Of a stretch of DNA of 8,613 nucleotides, positions 1-6,119 are shown piece by piece (the first letter of the stretch is position 1; the number at the start of each line of letters is the position of its first letter). Made by a program: the position numbers and the translations under genes. The DNA is taken from NCBI GenBank assembly GCA_002480165.1, contig DLBP01000009.1:1-8613 (forward strand), written 5' to 3'. This DNA is from Proteobacteria bacterium UBA7821. GTDB lineage: Bacteria; Pseudomonadota; Gammaproteobacteria; Comchoanobacterales; Comchoanobacteraceae. Under the pieces are notes generated by a model. That model had not been told where the DNA came from. It searched no databases and saw only the letters and a list, made by a program, of their open reading frames with translations.

Positions 1-815
1 AGAATGTGGAACAGGAATCGTAAGTCCAAAAGCCAGCAGGACAAGCTTGTACCCATTGCGTAGCCCAGCCACATGGATGAGATCATGTGACTGGCTTGCC
101 ATTCGCTAAATCCTTGAGATTGGAATAGAATCATACCTTCGTTTTCACAAATATACTCAAGAGGGCAGTATAGCATTCCTGAAAATATTACAGAGTAAAT
201 AATATATCTATGTGAAAAAATAGCAGCTGTACTTTTTTTAATCTCACCAAACTGTTCTGTGGCCTCGATGGTATAGTCTGGAATAAAGATAAGCGCACTG
301 GCGCAGAGTAGACTGCCAACGCCAGCTGTGATCAGATAAATGACTTGGTGACCAAGCAGTAGTGTATATTTAGCTAGGTATGGGGTTATGAGAAATGTGA
401 TGAAAAAAGCGATTGTCGTTGACAGTCCGATGAGTGTTTTTGTTTGGGTGCTCTTTGAGAAGCGTTGGATACTTTCAAGCACACACAAGTAAGCGCTAGC
501 GGTTCCAATGCCCATCATCGTCCGAGATAAAAAAATCAGTGATAAATTATCGGCCACAGCCATTAATATACAGCCAATAATGCAGGTTGTCAGTGATAAG
601 GACATAACGACTTTTAGGTGATACTGTTTTAATAAAAAAGCAACAGGGAACTGCATAATGGTAAACGGTAAGACGAAGCTGGTAGAGGATAACATAGCAA
701 ATTGGCTATGGTTTAAATGAAACGCTTCCATTAAAACGGCTTGCTGGGTACCTGGCACAAGTCGTACAATGAATTCGTAGGCAAAGAATAAAACAGTTAA
801 GAGATAAGCAATCAA
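1..815 (-). CDS. MFS transporter, partial (N-terminal 271 residues, runs off left edge)
   Basis: Reading the minus strand from TTG at 815 gives 271 uninterrupted residues before the window ends. The N-terminus has an aromatic-rich first membrane helix (residues 3-20, with FFAYEF followed by R), then a helix containing MQFPVAFLL (about 47-62). Helix 4 carries LSRTMMGIG (96-104), as in the major facilitator superfamily. About eight membrane helices are visible (roughly 3-20, 45-62, 68-88, 92-114, 128-147, 157-177, 203-221, 243-263) of the usual twelve. The loop 2-3 motif (GxxxDRxGR/K) is badly degenerate here (LLKQYHLK). TTG 815 is chosen because AAGGAGG (821-827) sits five bases upstream and the likely promoter (835-863) lies inside the longer ATG-887 reading. 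The substrate cannot be told; such proteins use ion gradients to move small solutes across the inner membrane. Confidence 0.88.
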   Translation of the reverse strand, partial: MIAYLLTVLFFAYEFIVRLVPGTQQAVLMEAFHLNHSQFAMLSSTSFVLPFTIMQFPVAFLLKQYHLKVVMSLSLTTCIIGCILMAVADNLSLIFLSRTMMGIGTASAYLCVLESIQRFSKSTQTKTLIGLSTTIAFFITFLITPYLAKYTLLLGHQVIYLITAGVGSLLCASALIFIPDYTIEATEQFGEIKKSTAAIFSHRYIIYSVIFSGMLYCPLEYICENEGMILFQSQGFSEWQASHMISSMWLGYAMGTSLSCWLLDLRFLFHI

Positions 816-820
816 TAGAG

Positions 821-827
821 CCTCCTT
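821..827 (-). promoter_or_regulatory. Ribosome binding site deciding the TTG start of the MFS gene
   Basis: On the minus strand AAGGAGG is followed by five bases (CTCTA) and then TTG at 815. This near-perfect match to the anti-Shine-Dalgarno sequence favours TTG over the in-frame ATG at 887, which has no such site. Confidence 0.8.
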
Positions 828-834
828 GATCACT

Positions 835-863
835 ACTATACACACAAAACCAGTGAATGTAAA
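835..863 (-). promoter_or_regulatory. Probable sigma-70-type promoter of the MFS gene
   Basis: On the minus strand there is TTTACA (858-863, 5 of 6 to TTGACA), a 17-base spacer, then TATAGT (835-840, 5 of 6 to TATAAT). Transcription would begin just before the AAGGAGG ribosome site, giving a leader of only about 12-15 bases. Found by eye only. Confidence 0.6.
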
Positions 864-911
864 AACAACAAGAGAGATGAACGACATTACTATCGTTATT
901 GGTCATCCATT

Positions 912-941
912 TTGGCACAAATGACAATATTGACCTATAAA
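912..941 (+). promoter_or_regulatory. Probable sigma-70-type promoter of the STAS-like gene
   Basis: TTGGCA (912-917, 5 of 6), an 18-base spacer, and TATAAA (936-941, 5 of 6). The expected start of transcription, near 948, leaves about 25 bases before ATG 973. It points away from the MFS promoter, so the 816-972 spacer drives two divergent units. Confidence 0.55.
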
Positions 942-962
942 GTACCTATATCGTAGCGCCAT

Positions 963-966
963 GGAG
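963..966 (+). promoter_or_regulatory. Ribosome binding site deciding start at 973
   Basis: GGAG followed by ATACCG and ATG at 973. It overlaps the alternative ATG at 961, which has only CGTAGCGCC before it. Confidence 0.6.
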
Positions 967-972
967 ATACCG

Positions 973-1338
973 ATGATTACCATTGAAACTGATTCAGATA
1001 GCCCGAGATTATTGCACATTGTTGTCAGCGGAAGATTAACGCATCAAGATTATCAGTTAATTATACCAAAAATAAATAGGATTGCTTCACATAGTGACGT
1101 AGGTGAAATCGATATCTACATCAATGCCATCGCACTGATTGGTTGGGAACCGAGGGCGCTTTGGGATGATATCAAACTCGGATTTAAATACAGCAATTAT
1201 TTTAATAATATAGCCATTTACAGCAACAAAAAGTGGTTGGCTAATCTCTCTGGCATCGGGTCTTGGTTTGTTTCTGGGAACGTAAAGCATTTTACTGATA
1301 GTCAGAAAGCACTGAATTGGATCAATGATAAAACATAA
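973..1338 (+). CDS. SpoIIAA-like / STAS-domain protein (Pfam PF11964 type)
   Basis: A 121-residue soluble protein without signal peptide or membrane segment. It has the layout of the SpoIIAA-like family: an MIT-x-E start, VSGRLTHQDY near residues 18-27, a middle strand leading into GWEPRALWDDIKLGFKY (about 57-73), IAIYSNKKW (80-88), and a C-terminal segment VKHFTDSQKALNWI with helix at the end. STAS folds often act as protein-binding switches or lipid/nucleotide-sensing modules; the function of this subgroup is not settled, so I assign none. ATG 973 is chosen over in-frame ATG 961: GGAG (963-966) lies six bases before 973, family members begin MIT, and 961 has no ribosome site. The longer reading would add four residues (MEIP). 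It stands alone with its own promoter, divergent from the MFS gene. Confidence 0.88.
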   Translation: MITIETDSDSPRLLHIVVSGRLTHQDYQLIIPKINRIASHSDVGEIDIYINAIALIGWEPRALWDDIKLGFKYSNYFNNIAIYSNKKWLANLSGIGSWFVSGNVKHFTDSQKALNWINDKT

Positions 1339-1356
1339 ATCAGACTGTACAATACT

Positions 1357-1479
1357 TGTTTCTATATCATGGCAGTCAATAGTACTTTGAATGGCATAAG
1401 CGACTCTTACTGTATCGGTAACCCAAGGAATAATCTATTTAACAGAAGATGCCGTCTGTAATTAATCATTATAGAAACA
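1357..1479. repeat. 10-bp inverted repeat pair with a 103-base interval
   Basis: TGTTTCTATA at 1357-1366 is the exact reverse complement of TATAGAAACA at 1470-1479. The segment between carries no recognisable gene. It could be the ends of a decayed small mobile element, a long weak stem, or chance; a match of this length is expected about once in a window this size. Confidence 0.3.
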
Positions 1480-1558
1480 GAACAAAACACACTCGCTCAA
1501 AATCACATCAGTAACCGTACAAAGCTTCTTTAAAACAGTTGATATCACCAAGTATGAC

Positions 1559-1587
1559 TTGTCGAGTTGTTCGAATTATTTTATGAT
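1559..1587 (+). promoter_or_regulatory. Candidate promoter of the epimerase gene
   Basis: TTGTCG (1559-1564, 4 of 6), 17 bases, then TATGAT (1582-1587, 5 of 6). The predicted transcript start near 1594 gives about 20 bases of leader to ATG 1615 but only about 9 to ATG 1603. That supports the shorter reading. Confidence 0.45.
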
Positions 1588-1604
1588 TAAATCAGTGTCA
1601 CAAT

Positions 1605-1610
1605 GGTGAG
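1605..1610 (+). promoter_or_regulatory. Ribosome binding site favouring start at 1615
   Basis: GGTGAG at 1605-1610, four bases before ATG 1615, matches the GGTGA part of the extended Shine-Dalgarno sequence AGGAGGTGA, which places it at normal distance. ATG 1603 has no comparable site. Confidence 0.5.
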
Positions 1611-1614
1611 TAAA

Positions 1615-2523
1615 ATGCATATTTTAGTTCTTGGTGCAACAGGGTTTATTGGACGAAGCTTAGTGAGTCGTCTGGTTGATAAGAACCACACCGTGTACGC
1701 ACATTATCGAAGTAAACCTCCAGCACCCAAAACAGGTGTTGTGGTGTTTAGAGACTATCAAGACATTTCACTAGATCAGCCAATTGATGTTGTGATTAAT
1801 CTAGCTGGTTGCCCTATCGCTTCGATTTGGACTAATCGGTATAAGCAAAAATTAATGAACAGCCGTGTCATGACAACGCGACTACTCAATGCGTGGCTAA
1901 AAAAGCGACCGACTCCCCCTAAGTTGGTAGTCGCAGCCTCCGCAATTGGTTACTACGGTTCAACAAGGGATGGTTTGTTAGATGAGGATACATCGATCGA
2001 CCCTAATCAGAGTTTTTCCTCGCAATTGTGTGACCAATGGGAGAAAGAGTCGCTTGATATTCAGTCGATAGTCAATCGGGTTGTCCTATTAAGACTGGGA
2101 GTTGTTTTGGGAAAATCTGGTGGAATGATGGAAAAGCTCTGGTGGCCAAACTACCTCGGTCTTGGTTCGGTAATTGGAGAGGGTCGTCAGATTTTGTCAT
2201 GGATACACATTCATGATGTCATTTCAGCAATAGAGTTTATCCTAACTCATGAAAATCTAGTCGGCCCAGTTAATCTAACCGCACCAAATTCAGTCAGTCA
2301 GGCTACGTTTTCCAAAGACTTGGCTGCTGTGATGATGCGTCCACTGTGGCTTAGAATTCCCAGTTGTGTCCTACATTTTTCTCTTGGAGATATGGCGAAA
2401 GAATTATTATTGACTGGTGCGGCTGTTTATCCTAAAAAGCTGGAGAAAGCTGGTTTTGATTTCCAATTCCCTAAACTAACAGCGGCGCTAAAGGATATTG
2501 TTGCAGGGCATGATGATTCCTAG
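1615..2523 (+). CDS. TIGR01777-type NAD(P)-binding epimerase (YfcH/SDR39U1 family)
   Basis: A 302-residue extended short-chain dehydrogenase/reductase, about the usual family length. The Rossmann motif GATGFIG is at residues 7-13, directly after MHILVL. It is followed by the family signature NLAGCPIA (62-69; the family usually has NLAGAPIA), the segment SAIGYYG holding the YxxxK-region tyrosines (110-116), WEKES (142-146), RLGVVLGKSGG (160-170), SWIHIHDV (195-202), GPVNLTAPN (217-225), and a C-terminal DUF1731-like tail with RPLWLRIP and KLEKAGFDFQFP. The protein should be cytosolic and bind NAD(P); the substrate of this family is unknown. An in-frame ATG at 1603 would add MVSK; 1615 is preferred on ribosome site, promoter spacing and family N-terminus. 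It converges with the next gene: the two stops are four bases apart, and no clear terminator separates them. Confidence 0.93.
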   Translation: MHILVLGATGFIGRSLVSRLVDKNHTVYAHYRSKPPAPKTGVVVFRDYQDISLDQPIDVVINLAGCPIASIWTNRYKQKLMNSRVMTTRLLNAWLKKRPTPPKLVVAASAIGYYGSTRDGLLDEDTSIDPNQSFSSQLCDQWEKESLDIQSIVNRVVLLRLGVVLGKSGGMMEKLWWPNYLGLGSVIGEGRQILSWIHIHDVISAIEFILTHENLVGPVNLTAPNSVSQATFSKDLAAVMMRPLWLRIPSCVLHFSLGDMAKELLLTGAAVYPKKLEKAGFDFQFPKLTAALKDIVAGHDDS

Positions 2524-2527
2524 ATTG

Positions 2528-4732
2528 TTAAGGGCATCGTGTCATGGTTGGTGAGCCTTTATCAGCGTAAAAGTAATCTTGTTCCATTTCGTTAAGCCAG
2601 TTTAGTGCAGCAGGGTTTGCACGATACTTTCTTCCTAAATCCACAACGATATTTCTCAATTTTGAGTAGTCCACTCCCTGCCAGAAATCATGGCTATGGA
2701 GGACTTGTCGATAGATATGTTGATCTGATATAAATACCTTTTCCCGATAGAACAGATCAATGATGTCACTTAGGAAGCTGACGTGTGATTTGGATGTGTT
2801 GGTGATTTCATGACCGTTGCCTGATGTGTCATCTTGTTGGATCGTCAAATGCTCAAATTGTCTAGCACTAAAGCCCATAGAAAATAATATAGCCAGATTG
2901 AACTTGTATTCGCCATTTTTTGCAACAAGGTCTGATAACGTGAGCTGATTAACCTGAAGAAGTCTCTCGTGTGATAACACTTTGTTTTTTTCGATAATCC
3001 ACTTAACTACTTGAGGGTGTAGTTGTTTGTTTTTAACCATTTTGAATGGGTTATGAGGTATAGGATCCGTACCAGTATAGTTCAACAGAGCTTCGAATTG
3101 TTGGTTGGTCTCGCCATTAAATTGATGACAGGTACTTCCAGTTGTTTCAGATTCTGTTATGGTCAACAGGGGTGAAAAGATGCGTGACTGGTGAAAATCA
3201 GATTCGGGATATGCGTCTATTAATAAGTTAACGTTGATTGGTTGGAGATACAAGTCATCTAGTGTGCAGCCAATTTGCTTTAGCTCACCTAATTTCTCTT
3301 TGTTGATCTCATACGATATGTTTGAAAGGATTGTATCTTTACCAATGCCGTTTTTAAAGAGCTCACTGATCGTATAGCACTCTAATAATTCGCTGGTGCT
3401 AAAAGCGCAATTTCCCTGGCCGGCTAGTTGAGAGCATAGACTTTGTAGTGTTAGAACCTTCGCCTCAACCAAATGGCTTGGGTTTAGCTTTAATTCATTT
3501 TTAAGTTGCTCTATCGTCATGCCAGCTTGGACTAGATCCTGTAATGTATACTTTTTATCGTAAATTGTTACAGTGTAAGGTGGTGTTTTTAAGACATGGA
3601 TGGAACTAAAAAATGTTTTTTTGCAGTCAGACGCGATGATTTGCTGAAGGGGATAGGACTGGAGTATATCCTTAATTGTAAATAGGTTCAAATGATAGAT
3701 CCGTCCAATAGTCAGTCCAGCTGCCCCGAGTTGAGCAATTGAAAAATCTAATTCACGTTGGCAGGCTATGAGGCGTTCAAGGTTCTGTTTGCGATCACTG
3801 TGATTTTTGTTGAAAATGCCAATAATATCAGTTTTTAATTTATTCTTATCCATCCCTAGATGGATGAGATCAGAGATAGTTGCTTTTGGGTTGTCTGTGC
3901 TCGTCGCATAAAACACCTCCTGGACTGCTGAGGGGCTCATCACCATTTTTGATAGAACGCTGTCGGAACATCCCATGCGTTTCAGTTGCGCTATGTTGAA
4001 CCCAGCCTGATACAGCTCATTGATCTCATATGTCTGAGAACCGACCCTGACTGGTATTGATTTGTTTTGAGCAACACACTCAATAAAATCACTAGCATAA
4101 TCAGATTGGTATATGTCGGATAATTGATAATGCATCACAACGTTGGTAATGGTATGACGTGCTATTTGTCTAATTTCATTCAGTGAGTAACCCAATTGTT
4201 TAAGAGAGGCTACAGTAAACTTTGAAGCAGACTGTGTGGTAGCGATGTTGTCTTTTAGGGTATCTAGACTATTGGAGTAGCGCTGTGTTATCGCTACTGT
4301 ATCGATATTAGATGCTTGTAGCAATTGAGGGAGACTAAAGGCGCCTGAGTTGATGATTGTTAGGGTATTTATGTTCACGGCCAGTAGATCATCAATGGTA
4401 TATTGCCCATACTGTTGTAAATCGTTAATCGTAAAGCCTGCTTCAACGAGGGCCGCTAGCTTCATGTCTGCAGCTTTGAGTTGTGTCAAGAGAAAACCGT
4501 TTTCTCTGAAATCTGTTGGGGGATAGCGATTAACACCATGGTTCAGAATCTGCTCTCGTGTATAGCCTGCCTCTAAGGCTTGTTGTAACGAGAGGCCCTC
4601 AATCACTGGTCTGGTATTAATAGGATCGGTTTCATTGTTGTTGGGTGGTTTTTCTTTAGAACGAAATATAGCAAAAAATGTGATAAAAGCAGCCAGAGTA
4701 AAGATACAAACGTCTAAAAATTGCAACAACAT
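2528..4732 (-). CDS. Large membrane-anchored helical-repeat protein of unknown function
   Basis: A 734-residue protein that I do not recognise as a named family. Residues 4-23 form one strongly hydrophobic segment followed at once by RSKEK, so it looks like a single N-terminal anchor. The positive-inside rule then favours the bulk of the protein in the cytoplasm. A polar linker (about 29-44) leads to degenerate ten-residue repeats of the form [FYL]-[TS]-[IL]-x-[DEQ]-[LI]-x-x-x-G: for example GLSLQQALEAG (46-56), FTINDLQQYG (100-109), YSLNEIRQIA (182-191), YEINELYQAG (235-244), YTLQDLVQAG (395-404), YTISELFKNG (453-462), FNLAILFSMG (611-620). Such arrays usually fold as helical solenoids that bind proteins. 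Residues about 518-585 resemble a degenerate U-box. The C-terminal 80 residues are helical and charged without a recognised motif. ATG 4732 follows AAGGA by nine bases. It has its own candidate promoter; read-through from tyrS is possible. Confidence 0.85.
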   Translation of the reverse strand: MLLQFLDVCIFTLAAFITFFAIFRSKEKPPNNNETDPINTRPVIEGLSLQQALEAGYTREQILNHGVNRYPPTDFRENGFLLTQLKAADMKLAALVEAGFTINDLQQYGQYTIDDLLAVNINTLTIINSGAFSLPQLLQASNIDTVAITQRYSNSLDTLKDNIATTQSASKFTVASLKQLGYSLNEIRQIARHTITNVVMHYQLSDIYQSDYASDFIECVAQNKSIPVRVGSQTYEINELYQAGFNIAQLKRMGCSDSVLSKMVMSPSAVQEVFYATSTDNPKATISDLIHLGMDKNKLKTDIIGIFNKNHSDRKQNLERLIACQRELDFSIAQLGAAGLTIGRIYHLNLFTIKDILQSYPLQQIIASDCKKTFFSSIHVLKTPPYTVTIYDKKYTLQDLVQAGMTIEQLKNELKLNPSHLVEAKVLTLQSLCSQLAGQGNCAFSTSELLECYTISELFKNGIGKDTILSNISYEINKEKLGELKQIGCTLDDLYLQPINVNLLIDAYPESDFHQSRIFSPLLTITESETTGSTCHQFNGETNQQFEALLNYTGTDPIPHNPFKMVKNKQLHPQVVKWIIEKNKVLSHERLLQVNQLTLSDLVAKNGEYKFNLAILFSMGFSARQFEHLTIQQDDTSGNGHEITNTSKSHVSFLSDIIDLFYREKVFISDQHIYRQVLHSHDFWQGVDYSKLRNIVVDLGRKYRANPAALNWLNEMEQDYFYADKGSPTMTRCP
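3218..4597 (-). repeat. Degenerate ten-residue protein repeats encoded within the large gene
   Basis: This stretch encodes residues 46-505. At least fifteen copies of the pattern aromatic/Leu - Thr/Ser - Ile/Leu - x - Asp/Glu/Gln - Leu/Ile - x3 - Gly can be picked out, often in pairs back to back (46-66, 90-109, 172-191, 235-254, 395-411). The copies differ greatly at DNA level, so the array is old and not prone to slippage. Confidence 0.65.
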
Positions 4733-4781
4733 AGTAATTTTTCCTTTTTCATGCCTATCAATTTAAACTTTATGTTTTACT

Positions 4782-4810
4782 ATGTTACATGAGTGTTTTT
4801 AGGAAGTCAA
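4782..4810 (-). promoter_or_regulatory. Candidate promoter of the repeat-protein gene
   Basis: On the minus strand there is TTGACT (4805-4810, 5 of 6), 17 bases, then TAACAT (4782-4787, 4 of 6). Transcription would begin near 4775, about 43 bases before ATG 4732. The -35 box lies two bases from the palindrome at 4813-4832. Confidence 0.45.
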
Positions 4811-4812
4811 AT

Positions 4813-4832
4813 ATTGAAAGACTGCTTTCAAT
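4813..4832. promoter_or_regulatory. Perfect 8-bp palindrome after tyrS: operator or weak terminator
   Basis: ATTGAAAG, four-base loop, CTTTCAAT. It sits about 50 bases past the tyrS stop and two bases upstream of the candidate -35 box of the repeat-protein gene. As a terminator it is weak: two G:C pairs in the stem and, on the minus strand, only ATATTTGA rather than a T-run. Its position fits a binding site for a dimeric regulator equally well. The rest of the 150-base spacer (4733-4882) shows nothing more. Confidence 0.4.
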
Positions 4833-4882
4833 TATCGATCCATTGTCTAGATACTGATAGCGCGTGTTACGATGAATAAAGC

Positions 4883-6115
4883 TTATTGGGACTTAATAAT
4901 AGCATGTCTTTTTTTACCAACTGATAAGCGGTAATTTGACCCAGGTGTGTGTTTGATAATGTGGTTTTCATCCTGAATTTTCACAGACTCAATACGCACT
5001 CCCCCGCCAATGATCAATCGCCTCGCTGAACTTTTAGATGTGGAGAAATTGAGTTTGATCAACACATCAGTCAACGCTATATCAGCAAGAATGGTTTCAC
5101 TAGGAAGATTCTGTCCCATACCGCCTTCTGAAAATGTTTGATTAGCAGTCTTTTCTGCATCTGCAGCGGCAGATTGGCCATGGCAAAATGCCGTGACAGA
5201 ATTGGCTAGCAGTATTTTTGCTACATTGATGTCCTGTCCTTGTAATTGTGCTAGTCGTTCAATCTCATCCAAAGGGATGGTTGTGAATAATTTGAGAAAT
5301 CGGATCACGTCATTGTCCGGTGTGTTTCGCCAAAATTGCCAAAAATCATAGCTACTTGTCTGAGGTTCTTTGAGCCAGATAGCGCCATTGGCTGTTTTCC
5401 CCATCTTTTGCCCGGCACTGGTTGTGATTAATGGGACTGTGTAGCCATAGACAGTCTTCTGGCTTTTTTTGCGAGTTAAGTCAATACCCGAGACAATATT
5501 ACCCCACTGATCAGCACCACCAAGCTGAAGATGACAGTTATAACGCTTATTTAATTCATAAAAGTCGTATGCTTGAAGTATCATGTAGTTAAATTCAAGG
5601 AAAGTTAATGGCTGTTCTCGTGTTAAGCGTGATTTGACACTATCAAATGTGAGCATTCGGTTGATGGTGATTAATGGTCCAACGTCTCGAAGTACATCAA
5701 TGTAGTTGAGTTCATCAAGCCATTGCGCGTTATCAATCATCATGGCATCGTTTGCGTCATTACCAAACTGGATGAACTGTGAGAGAAGTTGTTCAATGGA
5801 TTGTTTGTTATGGTCTATCGTTGTTTGATTGAGTAATTTTCTAGATGCATCCTTACCTGATGGATCACCTACTTTGGTGGTACCGCCACCCAAAACAACG
5901 ATGGGTTTTCCGCCTGTTTGTTGTAACCAATAGAGCATCATGATTTGGACTAAACTGCCAATATGTAGGCAGTCGGCTGTTACATCAAAGCCAATATAAG
6001 CAGGTAATGGTTTAACCGTTTGAAAGGCTAAATCAAGTCCTGCTAGGTCTGTACACTGATAATAAAACCCTCTAGACTCAAGAATATTTAGGAATTCAGA
6101 TTTTAATTTAGTCAT
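4883..6115 (-). CDS. tyrS: Tyrosyl-tRNA synthetase
   Basis: Charges tRNA-Tyr with tyrosine using ATP in the cytosol. From ATG 6115 the product is 410 residues, normal for bacterial TyrS. YIGFDVTADCLHIGSLVQ gives the class I HIGH-type motif (HIGS). GGGTTKVGDPSGKDASRKLL follows. The tyrosine-binding stretch is YMILQAYDF with QLGGADQWGNI, then PLITTSAGQKMGKT, where KMGKT stands for KMSKS. The C-terminal S4-like RNA-binding domain ends SSARRLIIGGGVRI and SVGKKRHAII. This is the form I know from Alphaproteobacteria. An in-frame ATG at 6148 would add eleven residues and overlap the previous gene by 29 bases but has no ribosome site. ATG 6115 has GGAG (6125-6128) nine bases upstream and starts four bases after that gene's stop. 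It is the last of three packed genes, so translation is probably coupled. Confidence 0.97.
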   Translation of the reverse strand: MTKLKSEFLNILESRGFYYQCTDLAGLDLAFQTVKPLPAYIGFDVTADCLHIGSLVQIMMLYWLQQTGGKPIVVLGGGTTKVGDPSGKDASRKLLNQTTIDHNKQSIEQLLSQFIQFGNDANDAMMIDNAQWLDELNYIDVLRDVGPLITINRMLTFDSVKSRLTREQPLTFLEFNYMILQAYDFYELNKRYNCHLQLGGADQWGNIVSGIDLTRKKSQKTVYGYTVPLITTSAGQKMGKTANGAIWLKEPQTSSYDFWQFWRNTPDNDVIRFLKLFTTIPLDEIERLAQLQGQDINVAKILLANSVTAFCHGQSAAADAEKTANQTFSEGGMGQNLPSETILADIALTDVLIKLNFSTSKSSARRLIIGGGVRIESVKIQDENHIIKHTPGSNYRLSVGKKRHAIIKSQ

Positions 6116-6119
6116 ATCG

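Larger units (their letters stand above)
1339..1602. other. Spacer between STAS-like gene and epimerase; no credible gene
   Basis: These 264 bases are AT-rich and broken by stops in all frames. The longest plus-strand ATG frame noticed (1369-1461, 30 codons) has no ribosome site and no recognisable product. No tRNA fold or strong hairpin with a T-run was found. The notable contents are a 10-bp inverted repeat (1357-1366 with 1470-1479) and a promoter-like pair at 1559-1587. Confidence 0.6.

Noticed and set aside
706..927. 73-codon minus-strand frame beginning MSFVPKW
   Set aside because: It overlaps the start of the MFS gene in another frame and gives a Cys- and Ser-rich peptide with no recognisable pattern; the MFS frame has the clear family motifs.
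1087..1290. 67-codon minus-strand frame
   Set aside because: It lies wholly inside the STAS-like gene on the opposite strand, with no ribosome site or recognisable product.
1369..1461. 30-codon plus-strand frame in the 1339-1602 spacer (MAVNSTLNG...)
   Set aside because: There is no Shine-Dalgarno sequence (only TTCTATATC before it) and no similarity I recognise; this length is expected by chance.
2500..2560. Bidirectional terminator between the convergent epimerase and repeat-protein genes
   Set aside because: I looked for a hairpin with T-runs around the two stops and found no convincing stem.
2528..4732. Ankyrin, TPR or Sel1 repeat assignment for the large protein
   Set aside because: The period is about ten residues and lacks the diagnostic residues of the 33-36 residue families (for example TPLHxA or the TPR W/G/Y/A/P pattern).
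4813..4832. Strong rho-independent terminator of tyrS
   Set aside because: The stem has only two G:C pairs and is not followed by a T-run on the minus strand, so I kept it as an ambiguous regulatory palindrome.
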